Source of the DNA: Pyrrhosoma nymphula
Taxonomy: Eukaryota; Arthropoda; Insecta; Odonata; Coenagrionidae
DNA length: 64,000 nucleotides
NCBI GenBank assembly: GCA_963573305.1
Contig: OY754330.1
Span: 2,790,001-2,854,000, forward strand
Direction of reading: 5' to 3'
Numbering within the stretch: the stretch's first letter is position 1; every line of letters starts with the position of its first letter. The notes under the pieces were generated by a model that did no database searches, had not been told where the DNA came from, and saw nothing but the letters and a program-made list of their open reading frames with translations. Below, one piece after another: positions 22,309 to 35,000 of this stretch. Position numbers and translations under genes: made by a program.

Positions 22309-22868
22309 GTGAGCGCGACCTTCTCCGTGTTCTGTTGAAATCGAGCTTCACGTATAGCATACGCGTTCCATGACTTCTGGGGGCCAATTTTACTGCTACG
22401 ACAGGCACAACTTGAGTTTGTTTTTTACTCGCCAAGAGACCTCGCGTGACCTTCTCCCTCCGACAACGAATAGCCAAAACAATCGCAACCCCCACTCCCA
22501 TAAGAATTCGCCAGCCGAAGAACCCGTGAAGTGTTTTGGCTGGGACTTTCTTGTGGGAGGACTTCGGCCGGTATTTCTTGTGGGAAGAAAAAGTCAATAA
22601 TTTCCTGTACTCTCCTTATGACATGGGTCGTCATGGCAAGAATCATTTGTCCTGCGCAAAGGGGACAGATAGTAGCCTCGTTTGCAAGCAGGAAAACTAG
22701 TAAATTATAAAGTTATAGTAAATACGTTGCCAAAATCCACTGTTGCAAAATCAGCTCGGAAACCTTTCCCGACAATGAGAAAATAAAGATAATGTTAAGA
22801 GATAAGAATTTTTATTTCGCACTTAATAAAAATAGCTGAGATAGCTGTTAAAATGAAATCGGGGAAAG
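22309..22868. other. Possible intron; short direct repeats
   Basis: Sequence after the candidate donor. TTTCTTGTGGGA occurs twice (about 22,548 and 22,577). No acceptor-linked exon was identified. Confidence 0.4.
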
Positions 22869-22869
22869 G

Positions 22870-23690
22870 GCGGAAGACTTACTCGGTGAAGACCAGTATG
22901 GGAAAACCAGAGAGCGGGATGCGAAACGCATTTCTGGTGATGAGTATTCTAACATTTATTTATAGATAATAGCCACTATGCCTCTATTTGCTTCTTAGAC
23001 TGCTGGAAGACTTTTGACAGAGTACATTGGACGAAAATAATATATATTACTGCAGAAATAGGGAGTACACTGGAAGTTTAGGCACATAATTATAAAACCT
23101 CACGGGGATGAAGCGGTATACGGGTAATGAATGACGAATTGAAATGGGTATATGTTGGAAGAGGATTCAGGCCGGGCCATTTCTTATTACCATTGATTTT
23201 CGATTGTTCACTGACAATTAGGTAATAAATGTATGGAAAGGGATAAAATTGGGAAGGAAAGCAGCAGGTTAGCTGTTAATTTTGGTAGATTTGCAGATGG
23301 CCAAGATTTATTTAGCCAGTTAGCCACGGGACTCGATATCTATTTCGCAGGTGAAAAGGTGCGTGATATGTGAAATGTGAATTAATCATATAAAGCGCAG
23401 GTAATGAAGTTTATAAAGTAGTAATAGCCCAAAATTAAGGAAAATGAGGAAAATGCTGAGCTGTGGAAACGGGTTACCTTTCCGGGAAGTATAAATACGG
23501 CATTCAGTAAAGGATAAATTAATGTATGGAGATTGGTGTTACAGAGGATTTAAAGAATTGTGTTTGAATGGGAATTTCGCTGTTTTCAAGTAGGATGGAG
23601 AGAAAAATAAAAGAAAAGTCGAAAGGAGATATGCGAGAGACAGCACAAATAAAACGTGGTGTTGCCTAAGGTGCTATAGATGAGATGACT
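22870..23690 (+). pseudogene. Non-LTR retrotransposon reverse transcriptase relic
   Basis: Scattered frames on the plus strand match a LINE reverse transcriptase in the right order: LGEDQYGK (expected EDQYGF), CFLDCWKTFDRVHWTKI (expected DxxKAFDRVxW), NDELKWVYVGRGFRPGHF (expected IGRGVRQG) and RLAVNFGRFADGQDL (expected RFADD, with the second catalytic aspartate now glycine). Stops and frameshifts separate the blocks. The related family in insects is usually labelled endonuclease-reverse transcriptase. The element is dead; its endonuclease domain and ends were not found. Confidence 0.75.
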
Positions 23691-23699
23691 CAACGATGG

Positions 23700-25490
23700 G
23701 AAAGGGACGACGGCAAAGATCTATATTAGTGAAGCACACGTGGTGATGATAAATGTGCAACAATATCTCCATAATTGCAAAGTAAAATTAAAACGATATT
23801 GCGCAGTAAATTAAAACGACACCTTTGAGTAAAGTTTAAGAACAAAACAACTGATATAGTCTCCAAACTTATATTATTAATTAGTGTATCGGAACGAAAA
23901 TTTGGAGGTTTTGGAAAGCCTCCAGCACACACATTAATTACTGATGCAACGATTTTCCATTTTTGAACTGTAGCAAAATATATTGCTTGGATACACAGAC
24001 CGTTGAGAATTTTATAAACACCAATAAGGGAAAAATTAACGCCGAGTATTCACCTGGGATGAGTAACTGATGGGAGTCCGATCATTCTCTTGCAATCGGG
24101 AGTTGAGATTTATTCAATATTCACTCCGAATTTCCCTCAAGGTAATGACTAGTGATCGGTCACTACTTAATTAATTTTGAACATAATAAGGGCATAATGA
24201 AATGAAACAATCCAAGCCTGGAAACGTTAACTCTAAACCTATTTGTGCCACAAAAATATCACAACTTTTTTGTGACCGATGTCAAGTGCACTGAATTTGG
24301 CATAGAGCTTTTAAGTACTCTCACAATGAGGCACACAATGTTTTTCACAGTATGGCATTGCTTTTACGAGAATGTATTCAAACTGAATTTATTAATTGAT
24401 TGCCTTGCAATTGGATATATTGATTTATCAAACCAATCTATTTATGCTTAAGTATTGACAGATTTAAACAGTTTAGAGTCCCTGATATCTCCTCAGCAGC
24501 TCATTTTTCGTCAGTGCGCGTGAGTGTAGGTTTTGCGCTGTGCAGTAAAAAAATCTCGTCCAAAGGAGCATTAAAATAGCTACCTAATTAAAATGACGTC
24601 GTGCGTTTGATACCTTGGATTTCACAAAAATTTCTTTAGCTAGCATCCCCCATTGCGTGACTGATAGATTCCATAGTCAGAGAGTTCAGTGGAGTTTTAC
24701 GACATCTCCAGAATATATTGCCACCATAGTGAACATAGCTTCTATAAATTAGAGGTTCGTTCAGGAACGGAGAGCTGAGTAATGGATATACTTGAGTGAA
24801 TGGAGTGAATGAATCTTTTTGTTTTGTATTAACTTCCTAAACACAGTCGCAGTGCATTTAACAGACCAACAAAAACAATGTATGACGAATTACAGACTAC
24901 AGAGCAAAATTAACATTGAAACGCCTTCGGTGTAACGCCGCTCGAAGCTGATTTCTAAATACGCAAAGCGAAGTCATACCTATTTCATCCAACAAATCAT
25001 TACTGAAAATAATACTTTACGATATTATCTAAAAAAGGATAAAACCCTAATTAGGATAAAATTAATGCAAAACTATGGTGAATGAAGCTACAAAAAGTGG
25101 ATTGTAATTTATCAGAAATGAATGCGGTCATTTTTGAATGAGTTATCCTTAAGTGGAGATATAACTTAATTGATTTATTGCTCTCAGAGAAGATATACAC
25201 TCCATTTAAAAATTACTTCAATGAAAAACTGCTCATATATAAAAGATAATATTTTTAAATAAGCAACGTGAAAAATTTTCTCGTTATTTAGAATAGATTC
25301 GAACGAAATAGAAGTTGTGGTTTAAACTTAAAGTTGTCGTTCATTTTGCAGCGAAAATTAATGAGAATGAGCCAATATTTGATAAGGTTGGGAATAAAAG
25401 TGTACTAGATAATTTGGGATAGTCATTTGTAGTATATTACCTATTGTAACAGAAATCTAAAACAAAATGTTCATTCATCAGAGAACAACT
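23700..25490. other. No gene recognised
   Basis: AT-rich sequence with many stops in all frames. The 68-codon frames at 23,726-23,932 (minus) and 24,245-24,451 (plus) have no recognisable features. Confidence 0.5.
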
Positions 25491-25499
25491 TAAATATTT

Positions 25500-25740
25500 C
25501 GTAATATCGCCATAATTTTCAGTTGCAGATCGTAATCGTGACTGCATAGACACAACCAAATGTTCTATTGCACGGGGACGTTGACTTAAAGAATTCCAAA
25601 CATCCCGTTTGTAGACTTATAAACTTTTACTCGGTTCTTTCTCCGTCGTAATGCCACTCATTCACAATGTTACCCTACGCATTCTCAATAGGAGAAAGGT
25701 CCGGGTAGATATCTGTCCAGGGTAAAACGCAAAGATGAGA
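25500..25740 (-). pseudogene. Tc1-like transposase C-terminal relic
   Basis: The minus strand reads VLPWTDIYPDLSPIENA, a stop where tryptophan is expected, then GNIVNEWHYDGER. This matches the third catalytic block of Tc1-type DDE transposases (LPWPxxSPDLNPIENxW). The N-terminal HTH and the first two catalytic aspartates were not found. Terminal repeats are not visible. It is old, as judged by stops and substitutions. Confidence 0.75.
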
Positions 25741-26020
25741 ATTATCCTAAAAAAATTGCTTTGTGGTGGTCGGTTCGCCGATCCATTTCCTCGATTTATC
25801 AAGAATACAATTAAGCCCGCTACTCGTAAGAGTGAAAAACACCTAACGCCTTTTCCTTTTGAATTCTCCGCCTGCCGTTGCCTACCACTTGGAGTCGGGG
25901 GAGTGGGCTGGTCAGCGATAGCGGGAGAAGGTCATACGAGGGTCTCCATAGTTGAGTGTAAATGAGTCAAGTTGGCCCATGGTAGTCGCTGAATGCATAG
26001 GCAATACCCGAAGTTCGAAT
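25741..26020. other. No supported gene
   Basis: A 76-codon plus-strand frame starts at 25,735 but overlaps the Tc1 relic and lacks domain features. Confidence 0.4.
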
Positions 26021-26032
26021 TCAGCGACATGC

Positions 26033-26090
26033 GAAGTTGGCCGCGCTCACCGCGTGGACCGACTTTTGAAAGTGATAGTACATTGAAAAG
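26033..26090 (-). pseudogene. Inverted partial copy of the 22.2-kb exon
   Basis: The minus strand encodes MYYHFQKSVHAVS, almost identical at DNA level to the 3' part of the 22.2-kb exon, including the donor (GCG|GTGAGCGCGG at 26,050/26,051). The hydrophobic first half is missing or rearranged. This shows that the exon belongs to a duplicated gene or repeated unit. Confidence 0.6.
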
Positions 26091-26335
26091 TGGAAATATT
26101 TCTGACTTATTATGTGTATAAATGGTGATGCGCTTTTTTTTATCAAAATTATACTTTTCGTTAGATTTATGTTGTCTCTTCTGCTCTCTTGCCGATTTAC
26201 GATCTGCCCGAATCGGACTGATGCCCTCGATGCGTTACTACAGACATTGAAGAGTGGAAATATTTCCGACTTATTACGTGTATTATAAATTTGTGATGCG
26301 CTTTTTTTTATCAAAATGATACATTTCGCTGGTGT
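26058..26335 (+). repeat. Diverged direct repeat around exon fragment
   Basis: Two copies (about 26,073-26,163 and 26,242-26,332) share CATTGAARAGTGGAAATATT, GACTTATTA, GATGCGCTTTTTTT and ATCAAAATxATAC. Between them lies GCCGATTTACGATCTGC (26,191-26,207), identical to a 17-bp sequence at 22,187-22,203 upstream of the candidate exon. Confidence 0.65.
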
Positions 26336-28054
26336 TCTGTTTCCTTTTCGGCCGTAGAATAACCGTGACCATCGTCATTTCGCCATTAACTGCTGGTGCA
26401 CATAAAATTCTGTTTTGTTAGAATTATATTTTTACAAAAGCGTATATTTTTTACTATTATTCCTGTAGGTATTCTTTAAAGCAATAAGTCATATTTAAAG
26501 ACTGAAAAGGCAAACGCGGTGTATTTTGACCATTCTCATTTAAAAATCTTAGACACACATTGATTATTAAAATACTCTTTAAATGGTTTATTTACATGAA
26601 TACCTATACGTTTTTCTAAAGGGTGGCGTGTGCCGTGTCCTTGGGATTCTTTTCGCTCGAACGTTTTAATTTTATGCTAAAAAAATCGGGAGATTCCATT
26701 ATTTGTGAAAATTCATCGTTAAACTCGCTGAAGTCATCAACTAATGATTCTATTACCGGTCTACACGTATTATTTCCCTATTGACGGTTTATTTCCACTG
26801 TTTAGTCAATGAAAGGAACGTCTTTTTCTCTTTCACTTGCTAGGTTGAAACTGTAAATTGGACAAAAGGTTCTAATGTTAAAACTATCGCAACGATATGG
26901 CTGTTGCAGGTTGGTGAAATACAGTTTTTTTTTATGTTTCTCATATTTATATATAGTGTTACACCGTACTTAACGTGTATCTTTATCTAGACGTAGGTTG
27001 CAGTTCTGCAGAGACGACAGCAACTTGAGCTGACGAAATAATGAAATGTGGTCTCCAGTGTTTTCCTGGCCGTTGGAATTCGACCCCCCCCCCCCCCCCC
27101 CGCATTTGGCTTATTTCTTTATTAGATTTCTTGTTGCCCTTTTCGCTGTCGTGCCCCGAGGGGTTGAAATTGGCCAGGGTTTGGAGTGGGCGAAATGGGA
27201 ATGGCGAATGTGTGGGGGTGACAATTCCGGGTGAAATCACGTTTGCCTGAGTCTAATCCCGATCGCGACAGCCGAGTTCGATACGCTATGAGTGAGACTT
27301 CTTCCGTCTTGTTTCGCCCCCCCCCTAACCCCCCCTAAGGGGTTAAGAGACGTACAGTATACGTCTCTTAATGCCCTCGCCAATCATAATAATACGATCT
27401 GATTCATTTCCTCGTGCTATTTTCGGGACATGTTTGTGAGGTCATTTTTCTCATCCAAGGGATATGCGCGCCCTGAATTAGAACCCACATATTCACTCGG
27501 GACTGCAAAAACCTTTATCCTGAAACCCTAACGGTCATTTGGGAATAATTTTCATTTTGCTGTTAAACATTCATGGCCCTGAATCTGAAATGGAAGCTAC
27601 TTCTCTAGCCATCGCTAATTACTCCCAAATCTTGAAATTCTCCGTTAATTTCGTACCGAATCGCAAAATGCCATCGAGAGTGGAATTGGATAGGTTTATA
27701 ACCCAGACTGAGGCTCAGATCTGTGATTTTATAGCGATCTGTTGCGAGTTGTAAGTTAGTACACCACCCAAAACCGAATTTGAGGAAAATGGATCGAATT
27801 TCAATCTAGCAGCATTAACAGATGGAGACCAAAAAAATACTCCACAATGCATCTTTATTTCCCACTCAATATATTTTCTATTTCACCCGTGGCTAAGAGC
27901 CTTCAACCCGCTGATGCACATTTGTTGGTTATCTTGTAAGCACTGCTTTCGGATTAATACATTTTGTTACGAGAACTTCTTCTTACTCATGGTGTCTAAT
28001 ACTTTATCTCCATGGTTATAGAGTTTGGTTTGGAAATAAACGAATCCAAAAATC
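26336..28054. other. No gene; C18 run and TTAA-ended hairpin
   Basis: An 18-base C run lies at 27,084-27,101. A 12-bp stem TTAAGAGACGTA / TACGTCTCTTAA (27,343-27,371) has a 5-nt loop and TTAA at both ends. The remaining open frames are short and unrecognised. Confidence 0.55.
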
Positions 28055-28060
28055 GTTGCC

Positions 28061-28095
28061 GACTTTTCGCTTAATTTAATTAGCTTCATCATCTT
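28061..28095 (-). ncRNA. Decayed hammerhead-like motif
   Basis: The minus strand reads GAUGAUGAAGCUAAUUAAAUU then AAGCGAAAAGUC: a helix II-like AGCU/AAGC stem followed by GAA and AGUC. The first core box is altered. CGUUUAUUUCC downstream is weakly reminiscent of the PLE 3' end. Low confidence. Confidence 0.25.
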
Positions 28096-28099
28096 CGGC

Positions 28100-31000
28100 G
28101 ATAATTACCAAAATACAACATATTAGCAAAACAGAAGGGTTTTTACCTATGTTACCGAGAAAAGCCAATCTTTTGACATCCTTTGATTATTTTCATCATT
28201 TGATTGACATCATTTACCTTTTACAGCGCCTTTGGGTTTTAACTATTTTGCGTTTTGGTGGAAAAAGTTTTGCAAATTTTTATTTCCCCCCTTTTAATAT
28301 TTCCTTTCTCTTTTTCTAAATTGTGTATTAAATTTTATGCTACATTTTAGTTGCTTAACTTTTTATTTTTTTCGCTATTTGTAAACAATACCATCAATAC
28401 CTATAGTAATTGTTCAGTGCACTTCAAAATCAGTCTGCTGGAATGTTGAAAATTGGAGATGAGCGTTTATAATCGTTGTCCTTACTTTGCTATTTTAAGA
28501 GAATATTAAATCAAAGAAGGGAAAAATGGCACATTCTGGTATAACGATAGGGACAGCGAGATCACACGAGACGCAGAATTGACTGGCGGAAATCGTAGAA
28601 TCGAACTACAATAAAGGAGGAAATGTGCGTTCCAAAATTCCCGTTAGTGTCAGTCTGTTTCCCCAGAAACATAGAGATTTGATATAACTTGGATTGTCCG
28701 GAGTGGCCTGTGTTGTTAAATCGTTGTATCGCCCGTGACTTGGTACACATTTGGTCCGTCGCGAGGTTCGTCGCCGAGGAGCGCGCGTTGAAGTCTCCAG
28801 TCGACTTGGCCGAGAGACAAGAGAGGATCAAAGAGCGAGCGGTCCTCCTCTCGTTTTCGTTCCCGGAGCCAGCGTTCGGGTTGAAGGACTTCTATGAAGG
28901 GGGGGGGGGGGAAGGAGGGAATAGAATATATATTTATTGTGCAGAAACATTGGAACATGCAGTTGATACAGAAGAAGAAGAAGAAGCTCTGTAGTATAGA
29001 ACCATTTACAAGTCACCTTGCTTCAAGTTAGATTTTAATGGAAGTTCGCAAAAATCCTCCAGATGTTGACACGTGCAGTGCTATATCTACCTCAGATAGT
29101 ATTTCTTTATTCGTCTCTGCGTACGTCCTGCCTTTCTTCATCCCGTCCATAAAACCTATTCTCTTTCTTCCCCTTCCTCGATTGCCCAACACCATTCCCT
29201 CCATCGCGGCCTTGAGCAACGCCCCCTCAATTACCCCTTCCACCCTCCCTCCCACTGATCTCGTCCAATAAAAAACATGAAATTGAAAACCATTCCAGAT
29301 ATTATTGCAATAAAAAAGTAATCTGAAAACTGATGTATTGGCAGATTTTACAAAGAAAATTATCAAGTTAAGTTACTATAATGAATAGGAAAATACAAGA
29401 AAATGTTTAATGAAATTTAAATTGCATTCTTTGAAAGAACAATGTGGTATGGAGTATCACCCAAACCCTTGAATCAATAAATTGTTGACGACCAATAAGA
29501 TATTTCAAGGTACATAAGAGAGAGTTTGAGAGTATTTATCGTTATAATGCTTCAATGATTAATTTAAAGCGGTTCGACTTGACATAATGTGGGGTTATGT
29601 GTTCATTGCTGTTTACATTGTGTATGTATTTGTGGAGGGAGGGGGGGGAGGGAAGAAGGGGTGGGAAGGAGCACCCACTTCACTGTGCCAAGCACTCGCG
29701 CCCGATGAATTATTTTTTTTTTACCATGCGGGAGTGTATTTATTTTTGAGCGATGTAGCTAGTTTCCGAAATGGCTGTTACATCAAGGTCCTTTCGTTCA
29801 TTTGGGGGCACGCGCGATTGAGCGTGGATCGCGCTTCCAAGAGGAGTCGTCGGCCGACGGCGGCGGGAGGGTTGCGAAAGCGGCACCAATCGGTTATGGC
29901 GACTCCTCGCTATTCGCGGGCCCAGTAACACTCACGTTTTTAGCCAAGGTGGGGCGTATGGGGCAGGGGCGTGGAGTTTCGCCCTGCTCGAGTGCCCTTC
30001 TCATTACAGTGAAATAAAGGCACACTCTCCCCATAATACCTCTGGTAAATCACGTACATTTTTCTTTGCTTATTGTTACAATTGATTTGGACCACACTTA
30101 ATAAAATATATTCGTATTAATGAATTTGCTCTTCCTTGCTGTCGGGGTAATTTATTCGCCCTTTACTATACGTGTGAATTTAATCGTTTTGCAAAGAAAG
30201 TGGGTCATTGTTAAACGCCTCCAGAAAAAGCCAATTTATGGGAGTGCATACGAAATAATAAACTCTCCATCCCCTCTCCATGTTGAATTTCAGTTCGCGT
30301 AAGCAATATTATTCTTATATTCTTAATGTAGGCTTTTAGGTAACCCCCTTAGGTATGCTGACGGTCTCTCGCTTAGTGCCTTTACTTTAAAGTTATCCAT
30401 TTCTGGTTGTCGTCATTCATGTTGAGTTTTTTATGTGGTTCTTCGTATAAATGGATCTTCGTCTTATTGTGAGAGAGAACTCGACCTCTGGTTTCGACCA
30501 TCGTGCCTCTCTGCGCGTTAGTCGGTTAGTTTTCTGAATCAAATTCTTCCGAGGATGCGTTTCTATATCCTCACGTCGGCAGAACTATTCATTTACCATT
30601 TGTTGTCTGTAGCTATAGGTACGTTTCGACAGGCTCCTTCTTTGTTAAATTTCCTGATTTCTCATATAATTCTCCTTCCAGTTGCATCCGCTGGTATTAC
30701 GTGCGTCTTTCGGCCACTTTTGATGTGAGCTCTGTGCTTAAGCTTAGTTGCTGAAAGTTCATTGATTCCCAGTTTACAGCAAATAGAAATAGTCGGACGC
30801 TCATGCCTTCCTTGGAAGAATGAAACGCTCCAAAAATCACCACCATTTTCTCTTCTTTTTTTTTACTCTTTTTTAATTATTTCTCATTCCCTGTGCCCGA
30901 AACTTCGCTTGTCCCGAAACGACGCCCGTGGTCGCGGTTTTCTTCGCACTTGGAGCACTTGAACCGCTGGAGAGGAGGAGGACGGTGTCTTGCGGGTTGA

Positions 31001-31260
31001 CCCAGTTGCGGTCTCGCCCTCCCAGCCAAGGGCACCTCCCAGCTAAACTCTCTCCACCGCCACCCCACTACTTATACCCCCCACTACTAATCTTGAGCCG
31101 CGACGGCCCTCCTTACCTCCCCCAGCCAAAGTCCCTTACCCTTTGGGAGATTCCTCGCCTGCCGGGAGCTCCTGCTGCTGCTAATCGTACCTTCGCCCAC
31201 CCACCCGTCAACCCTTTTAGGTTATTACTTCATTTTGTCCTCGTGGGTATGTCAGCTCTG
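28100..31260. other. No supported gene; simple repeats and GC islands
   Basis: G12-type runs occur near 28,900-28,911 and 29,640-29,648, with (GAA)5 at 28,971-28,986. GC-richer islands at 28,720-28,890, 29,800-29,930 and 30,900-31,200 carry open frames on both strands. These frames (up to about 114 codons) are low-complexity or featureless and lack convincing splice signals. Confidence 0.5.
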
Positions 31261-31261
31261 T

Positions 31262-32070
31262 CCAAAAAGTAATTAGGGTGATTTAAAAAAATATATTTTT
31301 GGTAAAGAATTAAACAATTGAATGTCATCACCATCGAGGTAACACCCTTGTGAAACAATAAAAACAGCGATTCCAACGTTTTTCTTTCACTCATCCCAGC
31401 TGTGCTGGAAGCTTTATGTACGTAGTTGTAAGGTTGTCGAGAACACTCGTCACAGCTTTTTGGATGTTCTCAGTAGTACCAAAATGAGAGAAAAGCCTTT
31501 CGGGTGGGAATTGGTTTGTGGGGAACCGAAATGAAATCACAAGTATCCAACTCAGGGCTTTGTGGAGTGAGCGGAAGCCTTGTACCGTTGTACTGTTCTT
31601 CTTTGGGGGGGGGGGGCAAAATTCGCGGACAGACGAGGAGGAGGTGTGTGGTGTCTCAGGGAGGAGTGAGGTGGATGGAGATCCACATGCGGTGGTGGAG
31701 AGATCCCCAGGGGGGCGCGAGCGCTTAAAACTTTGCCTCAAATGCTCAAGGACTTAAGGACGTAAGAATTCGATGGACGACAGATTTCGATGATCTCACT
31801 TCATCAGCAATTAGTCTGACCTGTGCCCTCAACCGCTTGGACACGGACGACGTTCTCGTGAATTCCTGACCATGAAGGGACGCCCAGATCCTTGTTCATC
31901 TTCAGCGCTGTCTCTTCCATCTTTGAAGTTCTTGTGCTACATGTGAATGTGTGCCTTAAAGAGGACATCGTGTCCGAAATCATGTCAATTGTTCTTGCAT
32001 TGCATTTACGGAATTGAGGGCAAAATTTGATTTCTGAACGTTGCTCAGTGGAACTCCGTAACGAGCAAGC
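31262..32070 (-). pseudogene. Mariner transposase relic with deleted catalytic core
   Basis: Minus strand, in order: EIKFCPQFRKCNARTIDMIS, FKDGRDSAEDEQGSGRP and RLIADEVRSSKSVVHRILT form the N-terminal double helix-turn-helix of the SETMAR-type mariner family. Farther on, SFRFPTNQ, FSHFGTTENIQKAVTSVLDN and KRWNRC form the C-terminal end. The catalytic middle is missing and replaced by G-rich sequence (G run about 31,605-31,616). Frames shift repeatedly. TGTCCAAAAAGTAATTAGGG near 31,262 could be the terminal repeat. Confidence 0.75.
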
Positions 32071-35000
32071 GACTGCAATTCTTGAAACAGCTGATACCTC
32101 TAACGGTTGGATTTCAAATGGCTAATGTCAGAACAGTAAGCCGAGATCTCCTCCACTCCAAGAAACTGCTCATTCAACCGCAGGAGGCATCTAGCGGAGC
32201 GAAATTACTCACACAGTGATATACCTAGTATTGTCTTGTTTCACGGCAATTAGCGGTAGATATAATTTTCAACTTATTTTTTTCTGATTTTTTTACTTCA
32301 GGAATAGGTACTTTCTAATGCTTCAATCGTGGAAAACATATTTCTACTAATTCCTATTTCGACACTTCCTTCATTGTTGCTACCCTGAGAATGACATCCT
32401 CAAGAGGTGGAAGTAGATTGGTCGACGATAATTGTGCGTGGATGTTTTTCCATTATCAACAGTGGACGTAGCTCGATTCTACGAAGCGACACTTGAATCA
32501 GTCCGGTACAGCTGCGACAAAGTCGCCATCGTACTTATTACTTCAGTTAAACGTGCTTAGGACGGCCAGAGATGCCACTTGCACATACACACATTGGTAC
32601 ACTCTGGGGTCCAATATCGGGAGAATCACCCACGTCCGAATTCGAGTTGAGCCCGACGATTCTTAACTTCGATGGTGGAGCAAGAGGGCCGGTGTTTCCA
32701 TCGTAGTACGTCGTTGCCCGAGAAAAATTCGTCTTCGTATGCATGCGCTAACCGTTTTCAATTGCTACAAGCTATTTTACTCAATTGAAAACTGATAACT
32801 ACACACAGTATACTCTTTAAGTAATTTCTTGGAAATTGCCGTTGAAAAGTTTAGGGCCAGGCATTTGTGATTCCGTCTTGCGTTCTAATGCTCCGTTTAC
32901 GATGCTGTCGTTAAAGAGTAATCGCAGGTCAATCAATGAGTGATTTGAGTTCCTAATCTTTTAAAGTTCTACGTCGTGTTTTGATAAAGCCTCCATTCGC
33001 ATGATATTCCCGGCCGAGTGAATCGTGGGTATAATGCTTGAAGCAACACATGAAGCAATCAGAAAACATGAAGCGTCAAGGTACCTTGATACCTTGATAT
33101 GCTATTCGCCCCGGAGATGTTGTTTTCGCATATCACCTCCGAATTATCACCTAGTTCCGCTTTCAGTTAGGAAATTGCGAAAAACTTGTTTTGATCGTAC
33201 TGTGTATTTATTTTGAATTCTCGTTTGGAAAACAACAAACATCCAGTTTGTTTATTCCGTTTGAGGAATGTTGTGCGTGAGGGCGATGGATGGATGGCCC
33301 CCTTGAGATGGATTTGCCCTTTTTGTCTTCCATTGAAGGCTCGCTCGATATTGCTCCGAGGCATTTTTTCGCCCTCCACCCATTTTCACTCATTTCTTCA
33401 ATGAACTCTCTCTCTCTCTCGTATGCTATTTTGCTATTTCTTAAGATAACGCTTTGATTGTTCTACACGATTGCGAGCCCAAAATGTAGCGATAAAAATG
33501 CTGTCTTCGAAGCAGCTAAAAAAAAAGGACTTGCTTTTATATTACCGAACGGACGGAAGGCGCACTCCTTTGTTTTTGCGCACTTTTATTATTAAAGTCA
33601 AGTGATAACTAATATTTTGTGTAGTTAATTCGTGCGTTGTTTTGCTAATTACTTGCGTAAATCTCGGCGTATATTCAATCTTCTCCTCGTAGCCATTGCG
33701 ATACCGTTTATTGTCTGTGAGGATTATTGGCAGGAGAAGAACAGCGTTTTTTAATAGCTTCATATTTTTATAGCATATCGTATCAACACAAATCGAACGT
33801 GTTTTGAAAGAGTAACTGAGTTTTTTTTAAATCTCTGACCCTGTCCTTAATTAACTAAAGAAGTCTATGCTCTTTTTTGTGATGAAATCCGTAGTCTGCT
33901 GCTGTAGGCAGAAAATGAAAAGACTATTGTTGAGTCGTGTGCAACTGTGGATCATTGACGCATTGAAAAAGTGAGGCTTGGGATGAATTCGTAGTACAAA
34001 TAAGTCGTTCATCGGAATTAATCGAGGAATAAAGGTAGACAGTTAAGAAATTAGTTATAAATGTTAACCGCTATAAAATTGTGATCTCAGCTATGGAGTC
34101 CGAAGGAGATGCAGTCGTTTTAGGCATTTGGTGACGACTCATAAGGGAATGAGACAACATTATTTCTTTGTATTTGAAAAGTTCTTGGAATGGAACAATT
34201 CTGGTAATTTTGCTAGCGGTGGAATAAATGACTAATTGCTGTTCCACTTTAGATTTCAAGTCCACATCACCCAGATTCGGAATATAAATACATGGCAATT
34301 ATTTTATCGTATAACGCCATAGAAATACATCGCAATTATATATCGTATCGTATATCTTGGGGTTCTTACTGCTGAGAATTTCCCCAAAGGCGTGATGGAT
34401 CAATCGGTGGTTGTCATTTCAATGCGTTTGTAGTTCTGAGAATTGCATCAATGTTATCGCAGTCCGCTGCCCACCATTTGAGTCGTGCGAGATTCCTTGA
34501 TCGACATCCGTGGTTGGAGGGGTGAAGACGGGGTGACAAAGATTTCTCCTGGGATTCGGATCATAGAGTCCTTAAGACGTGATCTTCCTCTGGTGCTCCG
34601 TGGGCTCTGCGGGTGATCGGATGGGAGCTATGTTGGTGTGCACTCACAATCGGGCGCCCCCGTGGGAACGTCACGCCCTATTCCCCCCCCCACCCCCGCG
34701 TCGCCTCCCCCTCTGCCCCTCAGTGGAACACAACGCCCTATCGCCAGTACTCTCCGCTCACCTAATAATATTCATTTAGCACTAAAAACGATCTTAACTG
34801 GCTGCAATACTCCCCATTGTTGAGCACTGTTTAATTAATTAATTTGGTCAACTGCCTGTCCCACCAGCTTAAAACTCTTGGAACGTGCCCTTTATATTTT
34901 TCACCTCTTGTTGTCCGGTCACCGCGTTCTCCACCTGCGTAGCTCATCCCAAAGGAGAAATAATGTCATCTCTTGTAATGTCATCCCTTTTGTCCACCCA

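Noticed and set aside
31785..31825. Minus-strand CUGAUGA...GAAAUC resembling a hammerhead core
   Set aside because: The DNA encodes LIADEVRSSKS of the mariner helix-turn-helix in frame with flanking mariner blocks, and helix II does not pair. The similarity is coincidental.
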